Source of the DNA: JAGHEK01 sp044426235
GTDB lineage: Bacteria; Bacillota; Clostridia; Peptostreptococcales; Peptostreptococcaceae
Reading direction: 5' to 3'
Assembly: GCA_044426235.1 (NCBI GenBank)
Contig: JAWXUS010000008.1
Span: forward strand, 5,199-69,198
Length of the DNA: 64,000 bases
This document shows, piece by piece, positions 1 through 9,058 of this stretch. The translations under genes were made by a program, and so were the position numbers. Every line of letters starts with the position of its first letter. The first letter of the stretch is position 1. The notes under the pieces are model-generated. The model worked only from the letters and a program-made list of their open reading frames with translations. It made no database searches and was not told the origin of the DNA.

Positions 1-323
1 AAAGAAATCTTTACAGATACCGTTGCATTTATTCCATTTTTTTTAATTTCTATACCGCTTATCGTTTTTGGACTTTTATTTTCACCTACTATATTTAAAG
101 TTCTATTTATCAAGCAAGATCTACAATTACTAGTTGTTTGACAATCAGCCTGTTCTAAAATTGTAAAATTACAATTTATATAATTACCAAAAAGACTATT
201 TATATTGTTATCTAACAAATCTTTAATAATTTCATTAGCATAGACTATATTCCTAGATTTATCTAATATAATAATTCCCGTTTCTTGATTTTCTACTATT
301 TTATACATTAAATCATTTTGCAT
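1..323 (-). CDS. PAS-domain signalling protein, N-terminal part only
   Basis: The gene runs off the left edge; about 107 N-terminal residues are visible. It starts at an ATG (323) preceded by AGGAG. The protein begins MQNDLMYKIVENQETGIIIL, a typical PAS fold start (a short helix, then a strand ending in D-K-S-R-N-I-V-Y-A-N-E). Around residues 55-77 there are four cysteines (C-N-F-T, D-C-Q-T-T-S-N-C-R-S-C), a pattern seen in some redox- or ligand-sensing PAS modules of sensor kinases and sigma-54 activators. The output domain lies outside the window, so kinase, activator and cyclase all remain possible. No signal peptide is seen, which suggests a cytosolic sensor. Confidence 0.6.
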   Translation of the reverse strand, partial: MQNDLMYKIVENQETGIIILDKSRNIVYANEIIKDLLDNNINSLFGNYINCNFTILEQADCQTTSNCRSCLINRTLNIVGENKSPKTISGIEIKKNGINATVSVKIS

Positions 324-382
324 AAGATTACTCCTAACTAATAATATTTTTACTATTAAAATTTCATTATATATTGTTTAAT

Positions 383-413
383 ATTATCATTTTAAGAAAA
401 TATTGTATACAAT
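383..413 (-). promoter_or_regulatory. Probable promoter and palindromic operator of the PAS gene
   Basis: The palindrome ATTGTATACAAT (402-413) contains TATACA, usable as a -35 on the minus strand. It is followed after 16 nt by GATAAT as a -10 (388-383). The same palindrome core lies over the -35 of the formate/nitrite channel promoter at 50315-50324. Promoter assignment is by eye. Confidence 0.4.
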
Positions 414-433
414 TTAAAACTTAATTAAATAAA

Positions 434-468
434 AAATATTTATAAATGAAATTCATTTATAAATATTT
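434..468 (-). terminator. Perfect 17-bp inverted repeat, probable terminator of the LRR gene
   Basis: The arms 434-450 and 452-468 are exact reverse complements around a single base. The sequence lies about 45 nt after the stop codon of the leucine-rich-repeat gene. The stem is almost entirely A/T, so it may act as a terminator or as a protein-binding site. Confidence 0.4.
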
Positions 469-512
469 CAATCTTTATTTATAGAAAACCTTTAAAATAA
501 TTATTCAAAATC

Positions 513-2216
513 TTATATTTTAAGAACTCTTTTTACTACTACATTTTCTGAAAATACACTTTCATTTATAAAATTTATATGATCTAGCACTATTATTTCT
601 AAATTTTCACAATCACTACTAAAAACATTTTTACCAATATCTATTATTGAGTTTGGGAAAATTATTTTATTAATTTTTGAAGAACTATTAAATGCGAAAT
701 CATCAATAAATGATATTGAATCTGAAAGCATAATTTCTCTTAATCCACTACAATGATCAAATGCTTGCTTACCAATAAATGTTACAGAGTTTGGTATATT
801 TAATATTTCTAAATTTTCACATCCATAAAATGCTTTTTCATCAATTAAAGTTATTGATCTTGGAATCATTAGTTCTTTAATACTTCTACAACCTTCAAAT
901 GTTGATAATTCAACAGTAGTTAAAGATGTAGATAAATTTACACGAGTAAGGCTTTCACATTCAAAGAATGCAAATTTATCTATGTGAGAAACTGAATTTG
1001 GTATATTTATATTTTTAAGTCTAGTACAACCTCTAAAAGCATTTTCTTCAATAGACTTTAAATTATCAGATAACCTAGCAGTCTCCATATTAATACAATT
1101 TTCAAATGTTGAATAATTTATTTTTGTTATTGTATTTGGTATAGTTATTTCTTTTAAGTTTTTACAATTAAAAAATGCTTTTTGACCTATATAATTTAAT
1201 GTTTTTGAAAAATGAACATCAATTAATGATGTGCAATTATAAAATGCATTTTCTTCAATTTTCTTTATCGGTTGAAACATTCCAACTATCCTTAAATTTG
1301 TACAATCATAAAACATATCTTTACTTATTTTTTCAATTGGACTAAGTATAATTACTTCTTCTAAATTTTCGCATTCTTTAAAAACTGATTCTCCTATTTC
1401 TAAAAGGCTAGTTGGAAAAAATATTCTTTGTAAACTTATACATTTATAAAAAACATTCTCTTTTACTATTTCTAGTCTTTTTGGCATATTCACAAATTTT
1501 AAACTACTACATTCATTGAATAAATATTTATTAAGAACTTTTAAAGAATCCGATAAAATAACTTTTTCTAAATTTTCGCATCCACTAAAAGCATATTCAT
1601 CTATTTTTTCAACAGAATCTGGTATAACAATTTTTTTTAAATTTTTACAATCTTTAAAAGCATTCTTGCCTATATAAACCACATAATCTGGTATAAATAC
1701 TTCTTCTAAATCTTGTCTATTTTCATATTGATTATCATTTATTCTAGATAAATTTTTATCGTAAATAGAAATTCTTTTTTTAACATCAACAGTATTTAAA
1801 AAAGCATATTCTTCAATTTCCTCAACAGAACTTGGAATTATAGCTTCACTTAAGTTATAACATTTATCAAATGCATATCTCTCAATTTTTTTAATTGAAT
1901 CAGGTAGTATTATTTTTCTTAGCTTATCGCACCCTAAAAAAGCATACTCCTTAATTTCTTTTATTGAATTTGGAATTATTACAGTTTCTAAATTAACACA
2001 TCCATCGAATGTATGTTCATTAATTGAATCTATTGAATTTGGTAAAACTATTCTTTTTAAATTTATACAGTTTTTAAAAGCATTTTGACCTATAACTTTA
2101 ACTGAATTAGGTATTATTATTAACTCAACTTTATCATATCCTAAAAATTGACCGTCTTTAATTTCATCAACGGAACTTGGAATAATTATTTTTTCTAAAT
2201 CTTCATATTCAGACAT
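513..2216 (-). CDS. BspA-family leucine-rich-repeat protein (LRR_5 type)
   Basis: The protein has 567 residues and consists almost entirely of about 22 tandem repeats of roughly 23 residues. They follow the BspA/LRR_5 pattern: I-x-x-x-A-F-x-x-C-x-x-L-x-x-I-x-I-P-x-S-I. These repeats form a right-handed solenoid and usually mediate binding to proteins or host surfaces. There is no signal peptide, membrane segment or anchor, so the protein looks cytosolic, which is unusual for a family often found on the surface. The chosen start (MSEYEDL) follows a good ribosome site, AGAAAGGAAG; the longer reading from 2246 has none. It is monocistronic, and its partner is unknown. Confidence 0.8.
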   Translation of the reverse strand: MSEYEDLEKIIIPSSVDEIKDGQFLGYDKVELIIIPNSVKVIGQNAFKNCINLKRIVLPNSIDSINEHTFDGCVNLETVIIPNSIKEIKEYAFLGCDKLRKIILPDSIKKIERYAFDKCYNLSEAIIPSSVEEIEEYAFLNTVDVKKRISIYDKNLSRINDNQYENRQDLEEVFIPDYVVYIGKNAFKDCKNLKKIVIPDSVEKIDEYAFSGCENLEKVILSDSLKVLNKYLFNECSSLKFVNMPKRLEIVKENVFYKCISLQRIFFPTSLLEIGESVFKECENLEEVIILSPIEKISKDMFYDCTNLRIVGMFQPIKKIEENAFYNCTSLIDVHFSKTLNYIGQKAFFNCKNLKEITIPNTITKINYSTFENCINMETARLSDNLKSIEENAFRGCTRLKNINIPNSVSHIDKFAFFECESLTRVNLSTSLTTVELSTFEGCRSIKELMIPRSITLIDEKAFYGCENLEILNIPNSVTFIGKQAFDHCSGLREIMLSDSISFIDDFAFNSSSKINKIIFPNSIIDIGKNVFSSDCENLEIIVLDHINFINESVFSENVVVKRVLKI

Positions 2217-2325
2217 ATATACTTCCTTTCTAATTGTTTTATACAAATACTTTTCTATAAGTACATAATTCGATTAATTAAATATAACCTTAATTATATC
2301 ATTTTTTATTATTATTTCATAGTGA

Positions 2326-2359
2326 CATAAAAAATAAAAGACACTCAAAAGTGTCTTTT
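2326..2359 (-). terminator. Rho-independent terminator of the sensor kinase gene
   Basis: The stem AAAAGACAC / GTGTCTTTT (2336-2344 with 2351-2359) has a 6-nt loop and is followed on the minus strand by ATTTTTTA. Confidence 0.8.
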
Positions 2360-2367
2360 AAAATTAA

Positions 2368-5300
2368 CTATTTTTGTATTGGTAATGTAATTACAAACTT
2401 ACTTCCTTTATTAACTTCACTATAAACATTTATTTCTCCACTATGAAGTTTTATTATTTGCTTTGTAATTGTAAGTCCTAATCCACTTCCGCCTTTAACA
2501 ACTTGATTATCATCAATTACTTGACTAAATCTATCAAATATTATTTTTTGATTTTTTTCATCTATACCTATCCCATTATCCTCAACACTAATTAAAGCAT
2601 TATTTCCATCTTGGTCTATATTAACTTCTATAGTTCCATTTTCAGGTGTAAATTTAATGGCATTACTAACTAAATTAACAACACATCTTTCTATTTCATA
2701 AGAATCAATATCTAAATATAATTCTTCAATTTTAGGATCTATTATAAGATTTATCTTTTTTTCCTTTGCATAATCGACTAAACCAAGTACACAATCTTCA
2801 ACCACTAATACAAGATCTTTATTTTCTATTTTTAAAACATAAGTATTACTTTCAATTTTCGAACCATCTATAATATTATTTATTAAATTTAAAAGTCTTG
2901 AAGAGTTTCTTTGATATATATCAATATAATGATTTAATTTTTCTTTTGGTATTCCATTTTCAGAATTATTAAGTCCATATATTAATTGATTGGTACTACT
3001 TATAACATTTAGAGGTGTTCTTAATTCGTGTGATAAATTAACAAAGTAATTATTTTTATTTTGCTCAAGTTTTAATACTTTATTAAGTAACTCAGTATTT
3101 CTATCCATCTCTTCAACTAATTTTTCTGTTTTACTTTTAACTAATTTATCCAGTCTTTTTGTTTTATTTATCATACTATGAACTATTAATAATACTATTA
3201 AAAAATATATGCAGTATGCCATATCAGTTTTCCAAAATGGAGGTCTTATCTCAAATGTAATTAAACTTTCTTCCCCAATATCTCCATTGCTATACCTCGG
3301 AGATATCCTAAATGTATATTCTCCAGGAATTAACTGATGAAACACAACATCATTATTTGTAGTTTCAATCCATTCACTATTATATCCATTGTCTAGAGTA
3401 TAATAATAACTTACATTGTTAGTACTATATTTTGGTAAAAAATACTTTATTCTTAAAACATTTTCATCATAATTTAATTTTCTAGTAAAAATATCATCAG
3501 ATTCTTTTCCGTGTACTTCTACTCCTTCAAATATAACACTTGGCCTATATTCTTTTGTAGACATTTCCTCAACATCTATAATATTTAGTCCATTAACTCC
3601 ACCAAATACTAAATCAAAATCTTTAGTTTTATAATATGCATTTCCATTAAATTCATTGCTTTGAAGTCCATCCATAATATTAAAATTTTCGAATCTTAAT
3701 TCACTAGTATTAAATTTAGAAATACCACCATTAGTACTCATCCATAAATTATTACTATCATCAACTAGTATTCCATAAACAGTATCATTACAAAGTCCAT
3801 CTTTCATAGTATATCTAGTAATTTTACTATCTTCAATTTTATTTAACCCATAGCTTGTACCAACCCAAATATCACCATTTAAATCTTCAACTATACTTCT
3901 AACATTAGAATTACTTAAACTATTTTCATCGATATCACTATAAATAAAATTTACTACTTCTTTAGTTATTGGATCTATTTTTAAAAGTCCTTCATTTCTA
4001 AATAACCCTAAATAATAATATCCATTACTATCTTCATATATTGTATAAATAAAGCTACTTAAATTTCCTAAACTTCCAATATCATTTACTATACTCATAT
4101 CTTTAGTATCAATAATATTAATTCCATTATCAGTTCCAACCCATAAATAACCTTTACTATCTAAAAACACTTTATTTATTAAGTTAGATGAAAGACCATC
4201 TTCAGTAGTGATAATTTCAACGGTTTTATAGAGTTTATCTATTCTATTAAGTCCATTTTTTGTAGCAACAAAAATATTATTACCATATCCAGTAATATCT
4301 TTTATGGAATAATCACTTAATCTAAGTTCTTCATTACCTTCATTTATATAATAAATTGTATCATTTTCTCGATCTATAATATTTAGTCCTTCTGAATTTG
4401 TTCCAACCCATAATAATTCTTCATCATCTTCATATATTCCGTGAACAGATTTTTGACTCAAAGAATTAGCATATCCTTCCTCTCCTCTATAATATATAAT
4501 CTTATTATTTGGATCAAAAATACTTATTCCAAGGTAAGTTCCAATCCAAATAAGGCCTTCACAGTCTTCATAAATATCTTTTACATTATTATTTATTAAA
4601 CTATTTTTATCATTTGGATTATTCTTATAAGTAATAAAATTATCTTTTTCGTAATTATATTTTGATAACCCTGAATTAGTCCCAATCCATAAATTATCAT
4701 TATTATCTATGTATATATCTCCAATAAGACCATTTGAAATCGAATACTTATCACTCGGATCATTTACATAAAACTTCTTTTCATTAGTTTCTAAATCGAT
4801 TCTTATAACTCCATCTTCTTTTGTTCCAACCCACATATAACCATTTTCGTCATATTGTAGATTGTATACATCTTTAGTAGCTATTTGAGTTTCAGTTCCA
4901 TTTTCAAAACTTTTAATAAGCTCTAGATCTTTAGAAAATTTATCTAAACCATTACTTGTTGCAACCCATAAATTTTCATTATGATCAACTTCCATAGAAT
5001 AAATACGATTTGAAGTCATATTCTCATCTAATTCAAGTTTTATAAATTCATCTTTTTCTTTATCGTATAAATCCATACCTTGCGTAGTTGATATTATTAT
5101 TTTTCCATCTACAAATAAAATATCACTTATATAACTATTTGATAAAGTTCCACCAGATTGTTCTCCAACATATTTAGTTATTGTATCATTTTCAATATCT
5201 ATTTTATTTAAACCATTGGTTGTTCCAACCCACATATATCCATCATAATCTTCTATGATTTCAGTTATAAAATTTCCACTAAGCGATTCATTTTTATCCT

Positions 5301-5532
5301 CTGAATATTTATATATTCTAAATGAATTTCCATTATATCTATTAAGACCATCGTGAGTTCCAATCCAGATATAACCCCTACTATCTTGAAATATAATTTC
5401 AACAGTAGATTGAGATAATCCATCTTCAACCCCTATATTATGAAAATTCACAGTATTTGTAGCGTGTATATTCGTAGTACTAAAACAAATTAATATAAAT
5501 AATGAACTAAGTATCTTATAATAATTGAACAT
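2368..5532 (-). CDS. Membrane sensor histidine kinase with two-component-regulator propellers
   Basis: This 1054-residue protein starts with a signal peptide (about residues 1-24). An extracellular sensor follows, built from many Reg_prop repeats (the recurring G-Y-x-W-V-G-T-x-x-G-L-N-x-I/Y signature), which form one or two seven-bladed propellers. A Y_Y_Y domain (about 700-755) and one membrane segment (about 772-790) come next. The kinase core has a HisKA H-box S-H-E-L-R-T-P with the phosphorylated histidine near residue 835, and an HATPase domain with N, G1 (D-N-G-I-G-I-D) and G2 (G-S-G-L-G-L) boxes. The architecture resembles the hybrid two-component sensors of Bacteroidetes, but it ends at the ATPase: there is no receiver or AraC domain. 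No response regulator gene is in the window. The adjacent divergent lipoprotein gene is the likeliest target or partner. Confidence 0.9.
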   Translation of the reverse strand: MFNYYKILSSLFILICFSTTNIHATNTVNFHNIGVEDGLSQSTVEIIFQDSRGYIWIGTHDGLNRYNGNSFRIYKYSEDKNESLSGNFITEIIEDYDGYMWVGTTNGLNKIDIENDTITKYVGEQSGGTLSNSYISDILFVDGKIIISTTQGMDLYDKEKDEFIKLELDENMTSNRIYSMEVDHNENLWVATSNGLDKFSKDLELIKSFENGTETQIATKDVYNLQYDENGYMWVGTKEDGVIRIDLETNEKKFYVNDPSDKYSISNGLIGDIYIDNNDNLWIGTNSGLSKYNYEKDNFITYKNNPNDKNSLINNNVKDIYEDCEGLIWIGTYLGISIFDPNNKIIYYRGEEGYANSLSQKSVHGIYEDDEELLWVGTNSEGLNIIDRENDTIYYINEGNEELRLSDYSIKDITGYGNNIFVATKNGLNRIDKLYKTVEIITTEDGLSSNLINKVFLDSKGYLWVGTDNGINIIDTKDMSIVNDIGSLGNLSSFIYTIYEDSNGYYYLGLFRNEGLLKIDPITKEVVNFIYSDIDENSLSNSNVRSIVEDLNGDIWVGTSYGLNKIEDSKITRYTMKDGLCNDTVYGILVDDSNNLWMSTNGGISKFNTSELRFENFNIMDGLQSNEFNGNAYYKTKDFDLVFGGVNGLNIIDVEEMSTKEYRPSVIFEGVEVHGKESDDIFTRKLNYDENVLRIKYFLPKYSTNNVSYYYTLDNGYNSEWIETTNNDVVFHQLIPGEYTFRISPRYSNGDIGEESLITFEIRPPFWKTDMAYCIYFLIVLLIVHSMINKTKRLDKLVKSKTEKLVEEMDRNTELLNKVLKLEQNKNNYFVNLSHELRTPLNVISSTNQLIYGLNNSENGIPKEKLNHYIDIYQRNSSRLLNLINNIIDGSKIESNTYVLKIENKDLVLVVEDCVLGLVDYAKEKKINLIIDPKIEELYLDIDSYEIERCVVNLVSNAIKFTPENGTIEVNIDQDGNNALISVEDNGIGIDEKNQKIIFDRFSQVIDDNQVVKGGSGLGLTITKQIIKLHSGEINVYSEVNKGSKFVITLPIQK

Positions 5533-5622
5533 AATATGTTTTCTCCTATAATTAATGATATTTTAATTATAACATACTTTTTTATTTTTTTCCTTAAATC
5601 GACTTATTTTGATAAAATGCAT

Positions 5623-5637
5623 TATGACATTGTCATA
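5623..5637. promoter_or_regulatory. Palindromic operator candidate between kinase and lipoprotein genes
   Basis: TATGACA-T-TGTCATA is a perfect 7-1-7 inverted repeat in the 227-bp divergent intergenic region, about 90 bp upstream of the kinase start. The cognate regulator is not known. Confidence 0.4.
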
Positions 5638-5692
5638 CTCATTAGGTTTTTTAATTTAAATGAATATAGATTCTAAATAATACATAATATAT

Positions 5693-5714
5693 TTTAAGGT
5701 TTATTTAAGGTTTA
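5693..5714 (+). promoter_or_regulatory. Two exact 11-bp tandem repeats upstream of the lipoprotein gene
   Basis: TTTAAGGTTTA occurs twice, head to tail (5693-5703 and 5704-5714), just upstream of a TATAAA-like -10 (about 5731) and the ribosome site AAGGAG (5741-5746). Direct repeats with an 11-bp period are typical of OmpR/PhoB-type response regulators, which bind as tandem dimers. A link to the neighbouring kinase is an inference. Confidence 0.45.
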
Positions 5715-5759
5715 TTTTATAAAATTGATTATATAAATATAAGGAGATTTTAATTTTTT

Positions 5760-7214
5760 ATGAAAAAAAGAATAGCAACCTCTCTACTAACAACATCTTT
5801 AATTTGTATGTCACTTAGTGGGTGTACAAATAACGAAACAGATTTATCTGATAACTCAACATCTTTAGAAGAAAATATACCTCCTATGGGTGAAGATGGT
5901 ACTGTGCCTCCTCCTCAAGATGGAAATGGTGGTCCACCGCAAGACGGTAGTATGCCACCTATGGGTTCAGGTGAAAATATGCAGGTTGAAAGTACTTTAA
6001 CCGTATCTGAGGCTAATGAAATAGAAAAAACTTTATTAGATAGTGTGGGATACAGTGCTATTACAGGGGGATATCCTATTGTAGATACCAATCAAACAAC
6101 ATTCTTCTCAAATGATGCTATAATAGATATGCCAGATATGGATAGTCCTTTTTACGGTCAAGATGCATCATTCGATGGAAAGTTACCTAGCTATACTAAC
6201 AATAATGACGGAACTATTAGCGATAACGTAACAAGTCTTATGTGGCAACAAGATCCAGGAGAAAAAATGACTTGGTCTGAGGCCGTTGAAAATTTAGAAT
6301 ACTTTAATGAACAAGCTTTAAGTGGATATTCTGATTGGAGAATACCTACGATGAAGGAATTATATTCTTTAGTTGATTTTTCAGGGAACACTGGTACTAG
6401 TTCATCAACTTCAACTCCGTACATAAATACAGATTACTTTGTATTTGAATATGGAGATGCGGCTGGAGAACCTAGATTTATAGATTCTCAAATCCTTACT
6501 TCAACGATTTATGATTCAACTACACTTGGTGGATCAACTACTGTATTTGGATTTAACTTTGCAGATGGAAGAATTAAAGGGTACGAAATAGATAAAGATT
6601 TCTATTGCTATTATGTTCGTGGTAATACTCACTATGGACAAAATTTATTTGTTGATAATAACGATGAAACAGTTACTGATGAGGCAACTGGTTTAATGTG
6701 GATGCAAAATGACTCGGGTTATTATAATGCTGGAGATATAAATGACGGAACTATGAACTGGGAAGATGCCCTTTTATATGCACAAGAAATGAATGAACAA
6801 AACTTCTTGGAGTACTCTGACTGGAGACTTCCAAATGTCAAAGAACTACAAAGTTTAACTGATTATTCAAAATCACCAGTCGTTACTGGTGAACCTGCTA
6901 TAGATAGTGTATTTAATTGTACAGAAATAACTAACTATTTCGGTGAAAAAGATTGGGCATTTTATTGGTCTAGTACTACTCACGATGATTTAAGCGCTAG
7001 TAGTACAGAATATGGTGCTGCAAGTTACGTTGTGTTTGGAAACAGTTTAGGAGAAATGAATGGAGTTACTGTTGATGCACACGGTTCTGGTGCACAAAGA
7101 AGTGACCCTAAAGTTGGAGAACGTGAAAACTATCCAGCTCCAGATCCTAATGCTCCTCAAGGAGATGAACAAAGAGTATTTAATATGGTTAGATTAGTTA
7201 GAGATGCTAATTAA
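5760..7214 (+). CDS. Lipoprotein with two Lcl (DUF1566) domains
   Basis: The 484-residue protein has a lipoprotein signal with lipobox L-S-G-C (lipidated Cys22), so it should be anchored on the outer face of the membrane. A Gly/Pro-rich, low-complexity linker (about 40-75) follows. It is then built from two copies of the Lcl C-terminal/DUF1566 module, each with the hallmark M-W-Q/M-Q ... W-x-x-A-L/V ... Y-S-D-W-R-I/L-P-x-x-K-E-L (about residues 155-210 and 315-370). The biochemical role of this domain is not established; it occurs in secreted and surface proteins. Its start follows AAGGAG. It is divergent from the propeller kinase and has its own promoter region with 11-bp repeats, suggesting signal-dependent expression. 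Confidence 0.75.
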   Translation: MKKRIATSLLTTSLICMSLSGCTNNETDLSDNSTSLEENIPPMGEDGTVPPPQDGNGGPPQDGSMPPMGSGENMQVESTLTVSEANEIEKTLLDSVGYSAITGGYPIVDTNQTTFFSNDAIIDMPDMDSPFYGQDASFDGKLPSYTNNNDGTISDNVTSLMWQQDPGEKMTWSEAVENLEYFNEQALSGYSDWRIPTMKELYSLVDFSGNTGTSSSTSTPYINTDYFVFEYGDAAGEPRFIDSQILTSTIYDSTTLGGSTTVFGFNFADGRIKGYEIDKDFYCYYVRGNTHYGQNLFVDNNDETVTDEATGLMWMQNDSGYYNAGDINDGTMNWEDALLYAQEMNEQNFLEYSDWRLPNVKELQSLTDYSKSPVVTGEPAIDSVFNCTEITNYFGEKDWAFYWSSTTHDDLSASSTEYGAASYVVFGNSLGEMNGVTVDAHGSGAQRSDPKVGERENYPAPDPNAPQGDEQRVFNMVRLVRDAN

Positions 7215-7217
7215 AAG

Positions 7218-7246
7218 AAATAGGCTAATTATTTAGCCTATTTTTT
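7218..7246. terminator. Shared bidirectional terminator
   Basis: The stem AAATAGGCTAA / TTAGCCTATTT (7218-7228 with 7233-7243) lies between the convergent lipoprotein and MATE genes. It has a T-run on the plus strand, and the stop codon of the MATE gene (7238-7240) lies inside the hairpin. Confidence 0.8.
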
Positions 7247-8581
7247 AGTATATTTATTTACTATTTTTTTATCAAATAAAATTATAATTATAAGTATCAA
7301 AAGTGAAACCAATTCTGCAAGAGGAAGAGATAAAAATACACCTATAACTCCAAAATATACAGGCATAATTATTGTAAATATAAACTGAAATACAAATCCT
7401 CTACTTATAGAAATTACATTTGAATAAAGTGTTTTTTCTCTTATTTGATAAAAAGAACTACTAGTAAATAGTATTCCTATTATAGGAGTTCCAAAACAAT
7501 ACACAATCATCATATCAGATGCAAATTTTAAATCTTTACTATCTATTCCAAATACATACACTATTTTTTCACCAAATATGAATAGCATGCCTAAACATAA
7601 AATTCCAAATACTATACCAATTATAGTACTAAACTTCATAATCTCTTTTATTTTTTGTTCTTTAGATGCACCTAAATAATATCCTATTAATGGTTGTACC
7701 CCTTGACCTATACCCATAAATAAATTCACAATAAAACAATTTATATAAGCAGCTACAGTAAATATAGCAATATCTTTAGTAGTTCCATAATTATAAATAA
7801 CATTATTTTGTACCCAGATAATTACTGCATATGAAAACTGAATAGCAAAACTAACAAAACCAATTCTAAGTATTTTACTTAAAATTTCTAAATCAATCTT
7901 AAAATATTCTTTCCTAAATTTAATCTTTGAATTACCCTTGGTAAAATAATAGATAGAAATTATCATAGATATAAAAATACTTCCACTAGTAGCTATCGCT
8001 GCACCTTTAGTTCCAAAATTATATTTTATTACCAATATATAATCTAGTATTATATTTATAACCGCACCAATTCCAATCATAAACATAGATAAATCTGGTC
8101 TTCCTTCAGTTCTAACTATAGTACTTAAAGCAATCGATAAAATATATGGAATTATTATGATGTAAATTATAGTATAATAATCCCTTGCATAACCTATAGT
8201 TTCATCATTTGCACCTAAAATTTTAAGGATTGGTTCTCTAAATGAAAGCCCTAATATCATAAGAACTAATCCAATAAGTAATATAAATTTTAATGCAGTA
8301 CCAAGACATTTCTCTGCATCTTCAATTTCATTATTACCTAAACAAATAGAAATTATATTACTACTACCAACACCAATCATCATACCAATACCCATTACTA
8401 CTGCAACTGATGGCCAAACAATATTTATACTTGCTAAACCAACTTCACCAACACCTTGTCCAACAAATATTGCATCAACTGCACTATAAATTGTACTTAA
8501 TAAAATTCCAATCATCGTTGGAATAACAAATTTCACCCAAGATTTATATATATTTTGATTAACTATAGTACTTATATCCAT
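7238..8581 (-). CDS. MATE-family multidrug/cation efflux protein
   Basis: The 447-residue protein has about 12 hydrophobic membrane segments arranged as two homologous halves. It carries the N-terminal MATE signature (F-V-I-P-T-M-I-G-I-L-L-S-T-I-Y-S-A-V-D-A-I-F-V-G) and the internal repeat start near residue 235. MATE proteins export drugs, dyes or metabolites in exchange for Na+ or H+. The start chosen here (MDISTIV) lies 7 nt after GGAGGTGAT; the longer reading from 8596 overlaps the ribosome site and is unlikely. It is a single-gene unit between the tmRNA terminator and a shared bidirectional terminator. The substrate cannot be inferred. Confidence 0.88.
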   Translation of the reverse strand: MDISTIVNQNIYKSWVKFVIPTMIGILLSTIYSAVDAIFVGQGVGEVGLASINIVWPSVAVVMGIGMMIGVGSSNIISICLGNNEIEDAEKCLGTALKFILLIGLVLMILGLSFREPILKILGANDETIGYARDYYTIIYIIIIPYILSIALSTIVRTEGRPDLSMFMIGIGAVINIILDYILVIKYNFGTKGAAIATSGSIFISMIISIYYFTKGNSKIKFRKEYFKIDLEILSKILRIGFVSFAIQFSYAVIIWVQNNVIYNYGTTKDIAIFTVAAYINCFIVNLFMGIGQGVQPLIGYYLGASKEQKIKEIMKFSTIIGIVFGILCLGMLFIFGEKIVYVFGIDSKDLKFASDMMIVYCFGTPIIGILFTSSSFYQIREKTLYSNVISISRGFVFQFIFTIIMPVYFGVIGVFLSLPLAELVSLLILIIIILFDKKIVNKYTKK

Positions 8582-8627
8582 AAATATCACCTCCATAATA
8601 TTTTCATAAACAATCTAACTATTTTTG

Positions 8628-8666
8628 CATAAAAAAAAATTACAATAGCTTAGACTAATGTAATTT
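8628..8666 (-). terminator. Terminator of the tmRNA gene
   Basis: The stem AAATTACA / TGTAATTT (8637-8644 with 8659-8666) lies just after the CCA end of the tmRNA and is followed on the minus strand by nine T residues. Confidence 0.75.
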
Positions 8667-8683
8667 CTTAATGTTTTCTTAAT

Positions 8684-9032
8684 TGGTGGAGACGAGGGGA
8701 GTCGAACCCCTGTCCGCAAGCCCTTTCCCTGTTGCTTCTACGTGTGTAGCCAAGTGATTTAATTTTCATCAGTTATATCGCCCATTGGCAAGCTATATAA
8801 CTAATTAGCCCTAGTTATTCCACTTCAGGTCAAGGCACCCAAGAAGTAGTTCCCTGCATAAATGAAGTCCAGGCCTAGCCGGCAGGAGGGCTATAGCGGG
8901 ACTAGCAGAACTAAGCTGCTAAAGCGTAATTATCGTTTGCGTTTGTTTTAAGTTTTCCAGTTTTTACGTGACCCAGAATAACACGACACGCCACCCCAAG
9001 TTCCAAACCCACGTCGAAACCTTTACGCCCCC
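8684..9032 (-). ncRNA. ssrA: tmRNA (SsrA)
   Basis: This 349-nt tmRNA rescues stalled ribosomes together with SmpB. The 5' end GGGGGCG pairs with the 3' end CGTCTCC, followed by the discriminator A and an encoded CCA (8686-8684). The 3' T-arm reads AGGGGTTCGACTCCCCT. After a GUAAAAACU segment, as in B. subtilis, the tag reading frame can be read as GKLKTNANDNYALAA ending in UAG (tag region about 8967-8912). The Ala-Leu-Ala-Ala end is the ClpXP degron. The resume codon is inferred by analogy with the B. subtilis tag. The gene lies 26 bp downstream of smpB. Confidence 0.95.
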
Positions 9033-9058
9033 GTGATGTTTTAGAGTCCTTGGACTTT

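Noticed and set aside
513..2216. CRISPR-like array because of regular repeats
   Set aside because: The periodicity is that of a coding leucine-rich-repeat protein of about 69 nt with diverged repeats and an open frame; no array is seen anywhere in the window.
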